From positions 124,001 through 188,000 of the forward strand of contig DASXUX010000056.1 in NCBI GenBank assembly GCA_036504595.1: DNA of 64,000 nt. Direction: 5' to 3'. The notes under the pieces are model-generated. The model was not told where the DNA came from and made no database searches. It was given only the letters and a program-made list of their open reading frames with translations. This document shows, one piece after another, positions 52,900 to 60,263 of this stretch. Position numbers and translations under genes: made by a program. The stretch comes from DASXUX01 sp036504595. GTDB lineage: Bacteria; Planctomycetota; SZUA-567; H5-PLA8. Position 1 is the first letter of the stretch. The number at the start of each line of letters is the position of its first letter.

Positions 52900-53904
52900 A
52901 TGGAAGACAAAGCTGCTTTCGCCGCGCGCCTCGCTCATTTCCAGGAAGTCCACACTTCGCTGATTCGCGAATTGAGCAAGGTCATCATAGGCCAGCGAGA
53001 AGTCATCGACCAGATGCTCGCCAGCCTCTTCTGCGGATCACATTGTCTTCTTGTCGGCGTGCCGGGCCTGGCCAAGACCGCGATGGTCAAGGCGCTGGCT
53101 GAAATCCTGGCGCTCTCGTTCAAGCGCATCCAATTCACGCCGGACCTGATGCCCAGCGACATTGTTGGGACCGACGTGATCGAAGAAGATTCGCGGACCG
53201 GCAAGCGCGACTTCAAGTTCCTCGCCGGCCCGATCTTCGCCCATATCGTTCTCGCCGACGAAATCAACCGCACACCGCCCAAGACGCAAGCCGCGCTGCT
53301 GGAAGCCATGCAGGAACGCCAGGCGTCCATTGGCAAGATGACCTACGCGCTTCCGAAGCCTTTTTTCGTCATCGCCACGCAGAATCCCATCGAGCAGGAA
53401 GGAACGTATCCTCTGCCGGAAGCGCAGCAGGACCGTTTCATGTTCAACATCCACGTCGGCTATCCGGGCGCCGAAGAGGAACTCGAAATCTACCGTTTCA
53501 CGACACACGGCAAGCCCGCCAAGCTCTCTCCGCTGCTTAGCGCCGACGACATTTTCCTGCTGCAGGACGTGGTGGACAACATTGTCGTCAGCGATTACGT
53601 GCTGCAATACGTCACCGATATCGTCCGCGCCACGCGCCCCGCCGCGCCGCAAGCCCCCAAGTTCATCAAGGAGTACGTTGACTGGGGCGCCGGTCCCCGC
53701 GCCGGCCAGTTCCTGATCAAAGGCGCCAAGGCTCTGGCCGCCATGGACGGCCGCTTGAACATCGCCTGCGCCGACGTGCGCAAAGTCTCCGTGCCCGTCC
53801 TGCGCCACCGCCTGGGCCTGAATTTCCAGGCTCAAGCCAGCGGCATCGACGCCGTGCAACTCGTCAACCTGCTGATTCAAGCCGTGCCCGAACCAAAGCT
53901 GTAG
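52900..53904 (+). CDS. MoxR-family AAA+ ATPase
   Basis: A 334-residue AAA+ ATPase of the MoxR class, which act as chaperone-like helpers in assembly of enzyme or envelope complexes. Walker A is G53-VPGLAKT-60, Walker B is VLADEINR (about 116), and the sensor 1 stretch is FVIATQNPIEQEGTYPLPEAQQDRF, hallmark of MoxR. MoxR genes usually sit beside a DUF58 or VWA-domain gene; none is in this window, so this one appears isolated. The ATG at 52900 lacks a Shine-Dalgarno site and is 6 bases after TATAAC, suggesting a leaderless transcript. Confidence 0.95.
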   Translation: MEDKAAFAARLAHFQEVHTSLIRELSKVIIGQREVIDQMLASLFCGSHCLLVGVPGLAKTAMVKALAEILALSFKRIQFTPDLMPSDIVGTDVIEEDSRTGKRDFKFLAGPIFAHIVLADEINRTPPKTQAALLEAMQERQASIGKMTYALPKPFFVIATQNPIEQEGTYPLPEAQQDRFMFNIHVGYPGAEEELEIYRFTTHGKPAKLSPLLSADDIFLLQDVVDNIVVSDYVLQYVTDIVRATRPAAPQAPKFIKEYVDWGAGPRAGQFLIKGAKALAAMDGRLNIACADVRKVSVPVLRHRLGLNFQAQASGIDAVQLVNLLIQAVPEPKL

Positions 53905-53912
53905 GCCGAAAC

Positions 53913-54050
53913 GTCAAAATTCGAAATCCGAAATCCGAAGGAAAAGGCAAAACTGAAAACAGCAAAACCGCAACCGAGGTGTTGCTTCGGTTGTCAGTTT
54001 TCCGTTTGCTGTTTGTCCTTTCTTTCGGATTTCGAGTTTCGGATTTGCTG
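53913..54050. repeat. Inverted period-7 arrays between convergent genes
   Basis: 53913-53940 holds GTCAAAA, TTCGAAA, TCCGAAA, TCCGAAG, and the 7-base rhythm continues to about 53980. The other arm, about 53994-54050, keeps the rhythm and includes TTTCGGA, TTTCGAG, TTTCGGA (54023-54043). The arms can pair as one long imperfect hairpin with the inner stem AACCGA/TTCGGTT. It lies between the MoxR and recombinase stops and could serve as a bidirectional terminator. Confidence 0.82.
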
Positions 54051-54053
54051 TTT

Positions 54054-55070
54054 TTATCCCCGCGGATGGAACTGCTTGTGTATCGTCAGGAGCCGCTTGG
54101 CATCCACATGCGTGTAGAGTTCCGTCGTTGCGATGTCGGCGTGGCCGAGCATTTCCTGAACCGCGCGCAGGTTGGCCCCGCCTTCCAGCAGATGCGTGGC
54201 GAACGAATGCCGCAACGTGTGAGGACTGTATTTGCCGGTCAATCCCGCGGCACGACCGTGCTTCTTCACCAGAGCCCAGACGTCTTCGCGAGCCATCGGC
54301 TTGCCCGCGCGGCTGAGGAACAGCCGCTGGGTAGGGCGGGCCTCCGCGCCCGCTCCCGGTTTGGCGGGCAGCGACGCCCGCCCCACGGCCCCGGCCAATT
54401 TCGGCCGCGCATGTACCAGATACCGCCGCAGAGCGTGCAGCGCGGACGAACCGACCGGGATGATGCGCGTCTTTTCGCCTTTGCCGGTCACCCGCGCGAC
54501 GCCCAGTTCCATATTCATCCCGTCCAGCGTCAATGTGCACAGTTCGCTGACGCGCATCCCCGTGGCATACAGCGTCTCCAAAATCGCACTGTCCCGCAGT
54601 TGAATCGTTCGGCTCGGCCTGCGTCCGCATGTTGTGGCACGGGCAGCCTCTGTTGGCTGTTGGCTGCCCGTGTTGGCGCCACCGGTCGTCATCGGCGCAT
54701 CCGTCAGCGCGCTGGCTTCATCCTGCGAGAGCACATGCGGGAGCCGCCGCCACTGCTTGGGCGTATCGACGCCGGAACTGGGATCTGCTTTCAGTGCTCC
54801 TTCATTCACCAGGAAGCGCAAGAACATGCGCGCCGCCGCTAACGACCGCGCCGCGGAGGAGGTTTTGTATTTTTGATGCGAACACAGGAACCCGGCAAAC
54901 TCGCCTACCGTCTCGGTATCAACGTGTGCTGGCCTTAGAATTCCGCGCTTCTGGCAATGCTCGTCAAACAAAGTCAGATCGCGCTGATACGCTTCCACCG
55001 TATTTGCGGATAGCCCCCGCTCAATCGCAAGGTGCTCCAGGAAGCTGCGGATTTCCGTATCGAAAGCCAT
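54054..55070 (-). CDS. Tyrosine recombinase, XerC/XerD-like
   Basis: A 338-residue tyrosine recombinase. The N-terminal SAM-like core-binding domain covers about 1-100. Catalytic residues are R173 (GMRVSELCTL), K200 (GKGEKTRI), H284 and R287 (PHTLRHSF), H310 (LGHADI) and Y319 (TELYTHV), in full agreement with XerC/D that resolve chromosome dimers. It is about 40 residues longer than usual because of two low-complexity inserts, near 127-155 and 226-247, both encoded by palindromic repeats. All catalytic residues are intact, so the enzyme could still work. No Shine-Dalgarno sequence; TACAAA sits 6 bases before the ATG. XerC and XerD cannot be told apart here. Confidence 0.92.
   Translation of the reverse strand: MAFDTEIRSFLEHLAIERGLSANTVEAYQRDLTLFDEHCQKRGILRPAHVDTETVGEFAGFLCSHQKYKTSSAARSLAAARMFLRFLVNEGALKADPSSGVDTPKQWRRLPHVLSQDEASALTDAPMTTGGANTGSQQPTEAARATTCGRRPSRTIQLRDSAILETLYATGMRVSELCTLTLDGMNMELGVARVTGKGEKTRIIPVGSSALHALRRYLVHARPKLAGAVGRASLPAKPGAGAEARPTQRLFLSRAGKPMAREDVWALVKKHGRAAGLTGKYSPHTLRHSFATHLLEGGANLRAVQEMLGHADIATTELYTHVDAKRLLTIHKQFHPRG
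54331..54395. repeat. REP-like palindrome inside the recombinase gene, copy 1
   Basis: Two hairpins: GCGGGC-CTCCGC-GCCCGC and GGCGGGC-AGCGAC-GCCCGCC. The loops resemble the CTCCGT and AGGGAC loops at 43438-43485 although the stems differ. Translated on the minus strand it gives VGRASLPAKPGAGAEARPT (about residues 229-247), absent from ordinary Xer proteins. Confidence 0.8.
54632..54683. repeat. REP-like palindrome inside the recombinase gene, copy 2
   Basis: ACGGGCAGCC (54639-54648) and GGCTGCCCGT (54662-54671) form a 10-bp perfect stem; outer GTGGC (54634-54638) and GCCAC (54678-54682) are complementary too. It encodes Gly/Ala/Gln-rich residues about 129-150 just before the conserved RDSAILETLYATGMR block. 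Confidence 0.8.
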
Positions 55071-55111
55071 ACGAAGTTTGTATCGGCAAAAAATGGGGGC
55101 TCGTGTCCGAA

Positions 55112-56602
55112 TTATTCGGCCGCAGCTTCGTCGTGAGCCTCGGCCCCGCCTTCGCCCTCGTGCGCGATCTTCCCGTACTTGACCAGCTTGCGATACAGCG
55201 TCTTCAAGCCGATGCCCAGCATCTTCGCCGCGAGCGTCTTGTTGCCCTTTGCTTTTTCGTAGACCGCCAGGATGAAGCGCTGCTCGACGTCCTCCAGTTT
55301 CATGCTGAGCGGCAGTGCAAGGGCCGGTCCATCGTGAGCGGCGGCGGCCATGACGGACGGCGTGGCTCCGGCGCCGGAGATCAGACTGACGCTTGTCGGC
55401 GCACCGGTCTTCGCCAAGACGTCTTCCGGCAACGCGTCAACGGCCAGTTCTTCTCCCGGAGAGAGCAGAAACGCGTGTTCGATCGCGTTGCGGAGCTCGC
55501 GCACGTTGCCCGGCCAGTCGTAGCGGCACAGCACGTCCAGCACCTGCGGCGGAAGCGTTTTGTTGCGGTTCTGGCGCATGTTGAACTCCCGCAGGAAATG
55601 CGGCACCAGCACTTCGATGTCCTCACGGCGTTCCCGGAGCGGCGGCACCGGAATCTGAATGACGTTGATGCGGAAGTACAAATCTTGCCGGAACCGTCCC
55701 GTCGACATTTCCGTCTTCAGGTCTCTATTTGTGGCAAAGATCATCCGCACATCGGTGCGAATCGTCTCGGTCCCGCCAACCCGCTCAAACTCCTGTTCCT
55801 GCAAAACGCGCAACAGCTTCACCTGAACTTCGGGTGGGCACTCGGCGATCTCGTCGAGAAACAGCGTGCCGTTGTCGGAGAGTTCGAAGCGGCCTTTGCG
55901 CATCCGCACCGCACTGGTGAACGCCCCCCGTTCATGCCCGAACAGTTCGCTTTCGAGCAGGTCGCGCGGCAGAGCAGCGACGTTGATCTTCACATACGGC
56001 CGGCCCGCGCGTTCGCTGGCAGCCTGTAGCGCTCCGGCGACAACTTCCTTGCCCACGCCCGACTCGCCCGTGATCAACACCGTCGCATCCGTCGGTCCGA
56101 TCTGTCTGATGCGATCCTTGATCTTTTGAATGGCCGGTGAAATGCCGACCAGTTCGCTGTCACCGCGCCGCCGCGTCATCAACTCCTGTTGAAGCTCGGC
56201 GTTTTCGAGCTGCACTTGCCGCCATCGCAGTGCGCTCTCCATTTCCGCGCGCAGTCGGTTCAAATCGATCGGTTTGGAAAGATAGTTGAACGCGCCTTTC
56301 TTCATCGCCTGCACGGCGGTCTCTTCACTGCCGTGTCCGGTAATGATGATGACCGGCGAACCGGCCGAAAGACGCTTGGTCTCTTCCAGGATCTCCATGC
56401 CGTCGCCGTCGGGCAAGCGCAGGTCGGTGATGACCAGGTCGAATTCTTCGTCGCGAACTTTCTCTCTCGCCGCTCCGGCCGAGGCCACGGCGGTAACCTT
56501 GCAGCCCTCGCGTTCCACGACGCCCGCGAGCGTGATGCGGGTCGTCTCGTGGTCTTCGACCAGCAATACCGTCCGTGCTCGCTTTGCTGCTCCAACTGCC
56601 AT
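55112..56602 (-). CDS. NtrC-family sigma-54-dependent response regulator
   Basis: A 496-residue three-domain regulator. The REC domain has D60 (LVITDLRLPDGDG) and K110 (LSKP). The AAA+ domain has Walker A GESGVGKE (179-186), Walker B FLDE (248-251) and the sigma-54 contact loop as GAFTSA (226-231), a one-residue variant of GAFTGA. The C-terminal Fis-type HTH is GNKTLAAKMLGIGLKTLYRKL. It would activate sigma-54 promoters on phosphorylation by an unidentified kinase; no kinase gene adjoins. The ATG at 56602 has GAGG 8 bases upstream. A long Ala/Gly-rich linker precedes the HTH. Confidence 0.95.
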   Translation of the reverse strand: MAVGAAKRARTVLLVEDHETTRITLAGVVEREGCKVTAVASAGAAREKVRDEEFDLVITDLRLPDGDGMEILEETKRLSAGSPVIIITGHGSEETAVQAMKKGAFNYLSKPIDLNRLRAEMESALRWRQVQLENAELQQELMTRRRGDSELVGISPAIQKIKDRIRQIGPTDATVLITGESGVGKEVVAGALQAASERAGRPYVKINVAALPRDLLESELFGHERGAFTSAVRMRKGRFELSDNGTLFLDEIAECPPEVQVKLLRVLQEQEFERVGGTETIRTDVRMIFATNRDLKTEMSTGRFRQDLYFRINVIQIPVPPLRERREDIEVLVPHFLREFNMRQNRNKTLPPQVLDVLCRYDWPGNVRELRNAIEHAFLLSPGEELAVDALPEDVLAKTGAPTSVSLISGAGATPSVMAAAAHDGPALALPLSMKLEDVEQRFILAVYEKAKGNKTLAAKMLGIGLKTLYRKLVKYGKIAHEGEGGAEAHDEAAAE

Positions 56603-56618
56603 GCTGTATGCCTCGATT

Positions 56619-56708
56619 TGGTAAGCGGTGATAGGTAGTTTGGTGAGTGGTTTGTGGCCTTTGGGCCGCGCTCGTGCCGATCACCAAGTACCCGTTCACT
56701 AAGTGCCA
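56619..56708. repeat. Inverted period-7 arrays upstream of the NtrC-type gene
   Basis: 56619-56657 has a GGT/GTG-based 7-base rhythm (GGTAAGC, GGTGATA, GGTAGTT). 56680-56708 has its complement (ATCACCA, AGTACCC, GTTCACT, AAGTGCC). The arms can pair across about 20 bases. A further array at 56754-56795 has GACCAGA, GTCCAGA, CTCCAGA, CTCTCGA, CTCTAGA, CTCCCGT. Confidence 0.8.
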
Positions 56709-56820
56709 TCCATGTTAGCACAAATTCCGAAATGAAACCAATACCGCTCCCGCGACCAGAGTCCAGACTCCAGACTCTCGACTCTAGACTCCCGTCCCAC
56801 TTGTGTTAATAATCGAGCGC

Positions 56821-57453
56821 ATGGACATCGCCATCATCGACTACGGCATTGGGAACCTTCGCAGCGCCGAAAAGGCTTTCCAGCATCTGGGCTTTGACGC
56901 TCATTTGACCAAAGATCCGGCCACCCTTGCTGACGCGAAAAAGCTTGTGCTGCCCGGCGTGGGTGCGTTCGGTCAGTGCATGCAGGAATTGCGCACTTGC
57001 GGCTTTGTCGAACCGTTGAAGGCCGCGGTCGCGGCCGGCACGCCGCTGCTGGGGATCTGCGTCGGCCTGCAAATGCTCTTTGAAGGCAGTGAGGAAAACC
57101 CAGAGGAACCTGGACTGGGGTTGCTCAAAGGCCGCGTCGTCAAGTTCGCCGGACCCGCTTTCACAGGCACCGATGCGCTAAAGATTCCGCAGATCGGCTG
57201 GAACGCGCTGGAACTGACTCCCGCCGGCGCCAGCCACACACTTTTCAAGGAACTTCCTGCGGACGCGCACGTCTACTTCGTACACAGCTTCCACGCGCAG
57301 CCCAAGGACTCCTCGGACGTGCTGGCTTGGTCGGATTACGGCAGCCGCTTCTGCGCCGCCGCCGGGCGAGCCAACGTCGCCGGCGTGCAGTTTCACCCGG
57401 AGAAGAGCCAAACGATCGGCCTGCAAATTCTGAAAAACTTCGGAGCGAACTAA
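56821..57453 (+). CDS. hisH: Imidazole glycerol phosphate synthase, glutaminase subunit
   Basis: A 210-residue class I glutamine amidotransferase that supplies ammonia to HisF for histidine (and AICAR) formation. The nucleophile is C80 (LGICVGLQML), and the His/Glu pair is H192/E194 (QFHPEKS). The N-terminus MDIAIIDYGIGNLRS is diagnostic. HisF is not in the window. The ATG at 56821 has no Shine-Dalgarno site, and TAATAAT ends 7 bases before it, suggesting a leaderless start; the alternative at 56803 lies inside that hexamer. ispD starts 4 bases after the stop, so the two are probably one transcript. Confidence 0.96.
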   Translation: MDIAIIDYGIGNLRSAEKAFQHLGFDAHLTKDPATLADAKKLVLPGVGAFGQCMQELRTCGFVEPLKAAVAAGTPLLGICVGLQMLFEGSEENPEEPGLGLLKGRVVKFAGPAFTGTDALKIPQIGWNALELTPAGASHTLFKELPADAHVYFVHSFHAQPKDSSDVLAWSDYGSRFCAAAGRANVAGVQFHPEKSQTIGLQILKNFGAN

Positions 57454-57457
57454 GACC

Positions 57458-58279
57458 ATGACGGGGCGACGGGGGGACGGGGTGACGGGGCGACTCCGAA
57501 ATGCGGATGTTCAATCCGCAATCCGCAATCTGCAATCCGCAATCGGCAAATCCGCAATCGTAGTGGCTGCCGGTTCGTCCAGCCGCATGGGCGGAAAAGT
57601 CCGCAAGCCTTACCTGAAGCTTCGCGGCAAGCCCATTCTCACGTGGTCCGTGCGCGCACTTTGCCGCGTCGAGGGCCTGCAGCAGATCGTCATCGTCACG
57701 CGGCACGAAGATCGCCGCCGCGCCGCCGCTGCCGCGAAACTCGCCGGGCTGCCGCCTTCCGTTCGTCTCGACTTTGCTGACGGTGGTCCGCGCCGGCAGG
57801 ATTCTGTCTACAACGGACTGCAGGCAACGTTGCCAAGCAGCCAGATCGTGCTGATCCACGACGCCGCTCGCCCCTTCCCGGCGAAAGATACCATGGAGGA
57901 AGCCTGCCGGTGCGCGCTCGAGTGCGGCGGTGCAATTCTCGCCGGCCGCGTGAAAGACACCGTGAAGCGCGAAGTCGCCGCCGCACCCACTGAATCCAAA
58001 ACCCAAAACCCAAGATCCAAAATCGCGCAGACTGTTCCGCGCGCCGGCCTGTGGCTGGCTCAAACCCCGCAGGTTTTTCGCCGCGCCGACATTCTCGGGT
58101 GTTTTGAGCGGCTTTCTCGGGAGGCACCGAAGGAAGAAGTGACCGACGATGCCGCGATTCTGGAGCGCTTCGGGAAGACGGTCGTGCTAGTCGAATCAAG
58201 CTCTACGAACCTGAAGATTACGCGCCCGGAAGACCTGCCCATCGCCGAAGCGTACTTGCGGCTGAAACTTGTTCGCTAA
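57458..58279 (+). CDS. ispD: 2-C-methyl-D-erythritol 4-phosphate cytidylyltransferase
   Basis: A 273-residue cytidylyltransferase of the non-mevalonate isoprenoid pathway; it joins CTP to MEP. Motifs are AAGSSSRMGG with the CTP-binding loop (about 37-46), the HDAARPF block (about 134-140) and WLAQTPQVF (about 203-211). The first 30 residues (RLRNADVQSAIRNLQSAIG) are not family sequence; they are translated from period-7/8 repeats at 57460-57560. A second insert (PTESKTQNPRSKIAQ, about 178-192), between VKREVAA and TVPRAGLW, is translated from AATCCAA-type 7-mers at 57993-58027. The conserved core is intact. The start could be later, but no better ATG precedes the core. Confidence 0.93.
   Translation: MTGRRGDGVTGRLRNADVQSAIRNLQSAIGKSAIVVAAGSSSRMGGKVRKPYLKLRGKPILTWSVRALCRVEGLQQIVIVTRHEDRRRAAAAAKLAGLPPSVRLDFADGGPRRQDSVYNGLQATLPSSQIVLIHDAARPFPAKDTMEEACRCALECGGAILAGRVKDTVKREVAAAPTESKTQNPRSKIAQTVPRAGLWLAQTPQVFRRADILGCFERLSREAPKEEVTDDAAILERFGKTVVLVESSSTNLKITRPEDLPIAEAYLRLKLVR
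57460..57560. repeat. Period-8 and period-7 arrays at the 5' end of ispD
   Basis: 57460-57491 has four octamers (GACGGGGC, GACGGGGG, GACGGGGT, GACGGGGC). 57513-57555 has AATCCGC-type 7-mers (AATCCGC, AATCCGC, AATCTGC, AATCCGC, AATCGGC). Both are translated in ispD as currently framed. Confidence 0.85.
57993..58027. repeat. Period-7 array inside ispD
   Basis: AATCCAA, AACCCAA, AACCCAA, GATCCAA, AATCGCG. It is in frame within the coding region, adds about 12-15 residues and has a unit similar to that at 49911-49952. Confidence 0.85.
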
Positions 58280-58323
58280 AAACAAGAAGGCTCCTGGCCC
58301 AACCTTTCGATTGAGCCAGGAGC
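58276..58323 (-). terminator. Intrinsic terminator of the Cys-rich protein gene
   Basis: GCTCCTGGC (58290-58298) and GCCAGGAGC (58315-58323) form a perfect 9-bp stem. On the minus strand the stem is followed after 7 bases by TTTTT (complement of the A run at 58278-58282). It lies between the convergent ispD and Cys-rich genes, and may also end ispD transcription. Confidence 0.7.
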
Positions 58324-58339
58324 GGCAAAGGGCTTCAAC

Positions 58340-58813
58340 CTAATCTTCGTAGTTCGGTTCGGCCGTTTCCGCATCCGTGTTGTCCGGAACTTCCGCTGGC
58401 GGTTCGCAGAGTTGTTCCGTTGCGACCGGCGTCTCCTCGCATCCACAACATGTGCCGGTCTCGCCTGCCGGCATCGCGATGACGCTGACATCCTGAGCGA
58501 CCGGATCACAACAATCTGCTAGGGGCGCCTCGGCTTCTTGTGCAATCGACTGCGACTCACAACCGCAACATGTGCCTTCCGGATCTGCAACGCCCTCCGC
58601 GGCGCTGACGTCTGCCGGTGGATTTTCGCCGCGATCGAATTCCGGCAAGTCAACGATTTCCGCCGCACCGCCGGCAGACTCCGCCGCGGGCTCGCACATC
58701 TCCTGTACGTACGCCGCGTCCTCGGCATGACTGCACGCGTCTTCTGAACACCACGCCACACTGCCCACCCACATCACGGCCACTGCTGCCAGAACTGTCG
58801 CTTGGGTTCGCAC
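58340..58813 (-). CDS. Exported acidic Cys-rich protein with TCCGCE repeats
   Basis: A 157-residue exported protein that I do not recognise. A signal peptide covers residues 1-20 (VLAAVAVMWVGSVA). The mature part is strongly acidic. The hexapeptide TCCGCE occurs twice (81-86 and 121-126), preceded by GT both times. A CC pair sits at 101-102, and MCEP/LCEP motifs occur at 39-42 and 136-139. This layout suggests metal binding (for example copper or iron) or disulfide bonding, but it is inference only. It starts with GTG at 58813, with GGAGG 5 bases before it. It converges on ispD, with a terminator at its 3' end. Confidence 0.72.
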   Translation of the reverse strand: MRTQATVLAAVAVMWVGSVAWCSEDACSHAEDAAYVQEMCEPAAESAGGAAEIVDLPEFDRGENPPADVSAAEGVADPEGTCCGCESQSIAQEAEAPLADCCDPVAQDVSVIAMPAGETGTCCGCEETPVATEQLCEPPAEVPDNTDAETAEPNYED

Positions 58814-58990
58814 GAGCCCCTCCTTATTTAAGTCCCACTTGCTCGCACGCAGGAGCGTTTCCCGCGCTAAGCTAATGGAGGAACGTCCGCGCTATATTCC
58901 CTGCTGAAGCAATTGTCATATTCGGCAGACAAGAGATCCGCTCTCACTGGCAGATTGAAGAGGAGTGCAGATATTGAGGATTGGGTGTTG

Positions 58991-59055
58991 CGTGCTGAGC
59001 GCTGCGCACACTGGGGCCTGAGCGTTGGCCGACTACTCAGCACTCAGTACCCAGC
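58991..59055. repeat. Inverted period-7 arrays past the SGNH hydrolase gene
   Basis: 59034-59054 has TACTCAG, CACTCAG, TACCCAG. 58991-59005 has GTGCTGA-GCGCTGC, its partial complement (GTGCTGAG against CTCAGCAC). The unit resembles that at 29033-29060, in reverse orientation. Confidence 0.8.
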
Positions 59056-59057
59056 AC

Positions 59058-60263
59058 TTACTTCCCTTCGTTGACGACGAACTGCATCGCCCGGATCGCC
59101 GTGCCTTTGCTGGCCGCGTTCTTGTCGGCCGAGAGCTTCAGCGACAGCGTGTGCTTTCCGGCTGAAAGCGTGTCGGCAAACATCACGGTCCGCGGATAGT
59201 GCAGTCCGCCGCTGAAGTGGTGATACAGGTCGCACTTCGTTGTCGGACCGCCATCAATGCTGACTTCCACAATCCCTGCGTCCGGCCCGGCGACGATGTA
59301 CGCGCCGATGGCGCTGCCGGCGAATTCCAGAGTCAGTGCCGCGCCGGGCTTGGTTGATTCCAGCATCGTCAGCTTGTTGAACCGGTCGCGCTTTCCGCCC
59401 GGCAACGCTTTCCAGTCGGGCACATGAAGCTGCCAGTCTTCTGAAATCTTCGCTTCTTTTGGATCGAGGAAACGCCCGCCGCCGTAGTTCAGTTCGTCCA
59501 GCGGTTTAGCTGGCATCGAATTGTCCTTTGGCGTGGCTCCCGCGGCGAGCGGCTCCTTCCAACACTGATCCATCAGTTCCCCGATCATATCCGCCGCGAT
59601 CCGGTTTCCGAACGGCGCCGGGTGCACGCCGCCGAACTGTTTCCAAGTGATCTCCTTCGCATCGATCCGCGCCGTCACCGCCTTGCAGACATTGACGATC
59701 GAGACCTTGTACGCGGCGGCTACTTCCTCGTGCGCGGCCATCGGGATGGGCGTCTGGTTCTTGCGGTACTGGTCCATCAGCCCTTCGTTGACGAACTCGA
59801 CAAAGATCACGTCCGCCTTCGGGTTATGCTGGCGCAGGTTTCGCACGATGCCTTCCGCCGCGCGCAGGCATTCGGCCTTGCTGTGATGACCATCCTGATC
59901 GTCGTTCACGGCGGAATCGACCAGCAGCAAATCGACCGGGCCTTTGCTCAGCACGTCATCTTTCAGCCGGAACGCGCCGGTCATTGAAGTGGTGGAAGCG
60001 ATTCCCGCCGCCGTGATCGTGAATTCTGTTTCGGGGAAGCGCTTGCGCAGCAGTTCGCAGACCATCGGGCGGTAGCCTTCCATCTCGGTGATCGATCCGC
60101 CCAGAAATGCGACGTGGCCTTTCTTCTGAAGAGTGAAGACTGTACGACAATTCTCCAGGTTTCCGCGCGTGATCACGCTTGTATCTCCACTCACTGCGTA
60201 TCCACAAAGCAACAGCAATCCACAGAGCAGGGCGGGGCGGAGGAACAGTTGCTGAACGCGCAT
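59058..60263 (-). CDS. Exported SGNH/GDSL-type hydrolase
   Basis: A 401-residue exported esterase/lipase-like protein. The signal peptide is about 1-26 (LLCGLLLLCGYAVSG). The SGNH catalytic Ser is S57 in AFLGGSITE (block I), and the Asp/His dyad is in GGVHPAPFGNR (about 205-214), with an Asn in DSAVNDDQ (block III). The last ~150 residues are a beta-sandwich module (GAALTLEFAGSAIGAYIVAGP). Members deacylate sugars or lipids in the periplasm or outside; many in Planctomycetota act in polysaccharide deacetylation. The ATG at 60263 has AGGAG 8 bases upstream; the frame is open to 60329. Substrate is unknown. Confidence 0.85.
   Translation of the reverse strand: MRVQQLFLRPALLCGLLLLCGYAVSGDTSVITRGNLENCRTVFTLQKKGHVAFLGGSITEMEGYRPMVCELLRKRFPETEFTITAAGIASTTSMTGAFRLKDDVLSKGPVDLLLVDSAVNDDQDGHHSKAECLRAAEGIVRNLRQHNPKADVIFVEFVNEGLMDQYRKNQTPIPMAAHEEVAAAYKVSIVNVCKAVTARIDAKEITWKQFGGVHPAPFGNRIAADMIGELMDQCWKEPLAAGATPKDNSMPAKPLDELNYGGGRFLDPKEAKISEDWQLHVPDWKALPGGKRDRFNKLTMLESTKPGAALTLEFAGSAIGAYIVAGPDAGIVEVSIDGGPTTKCDLYHHFSGGLHYPRTVMFADTLSAGKHTLSLKLSADKNAASKGTAIRAMQFVVNEGK

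Noticed and set aside
56803..56820. Earlier hisH start
   Set aside because: Adds six residues not found in HisH, and the ATG at 56821 gives the diagnostic MDIAIIDYGIGNLRS N-terminus.
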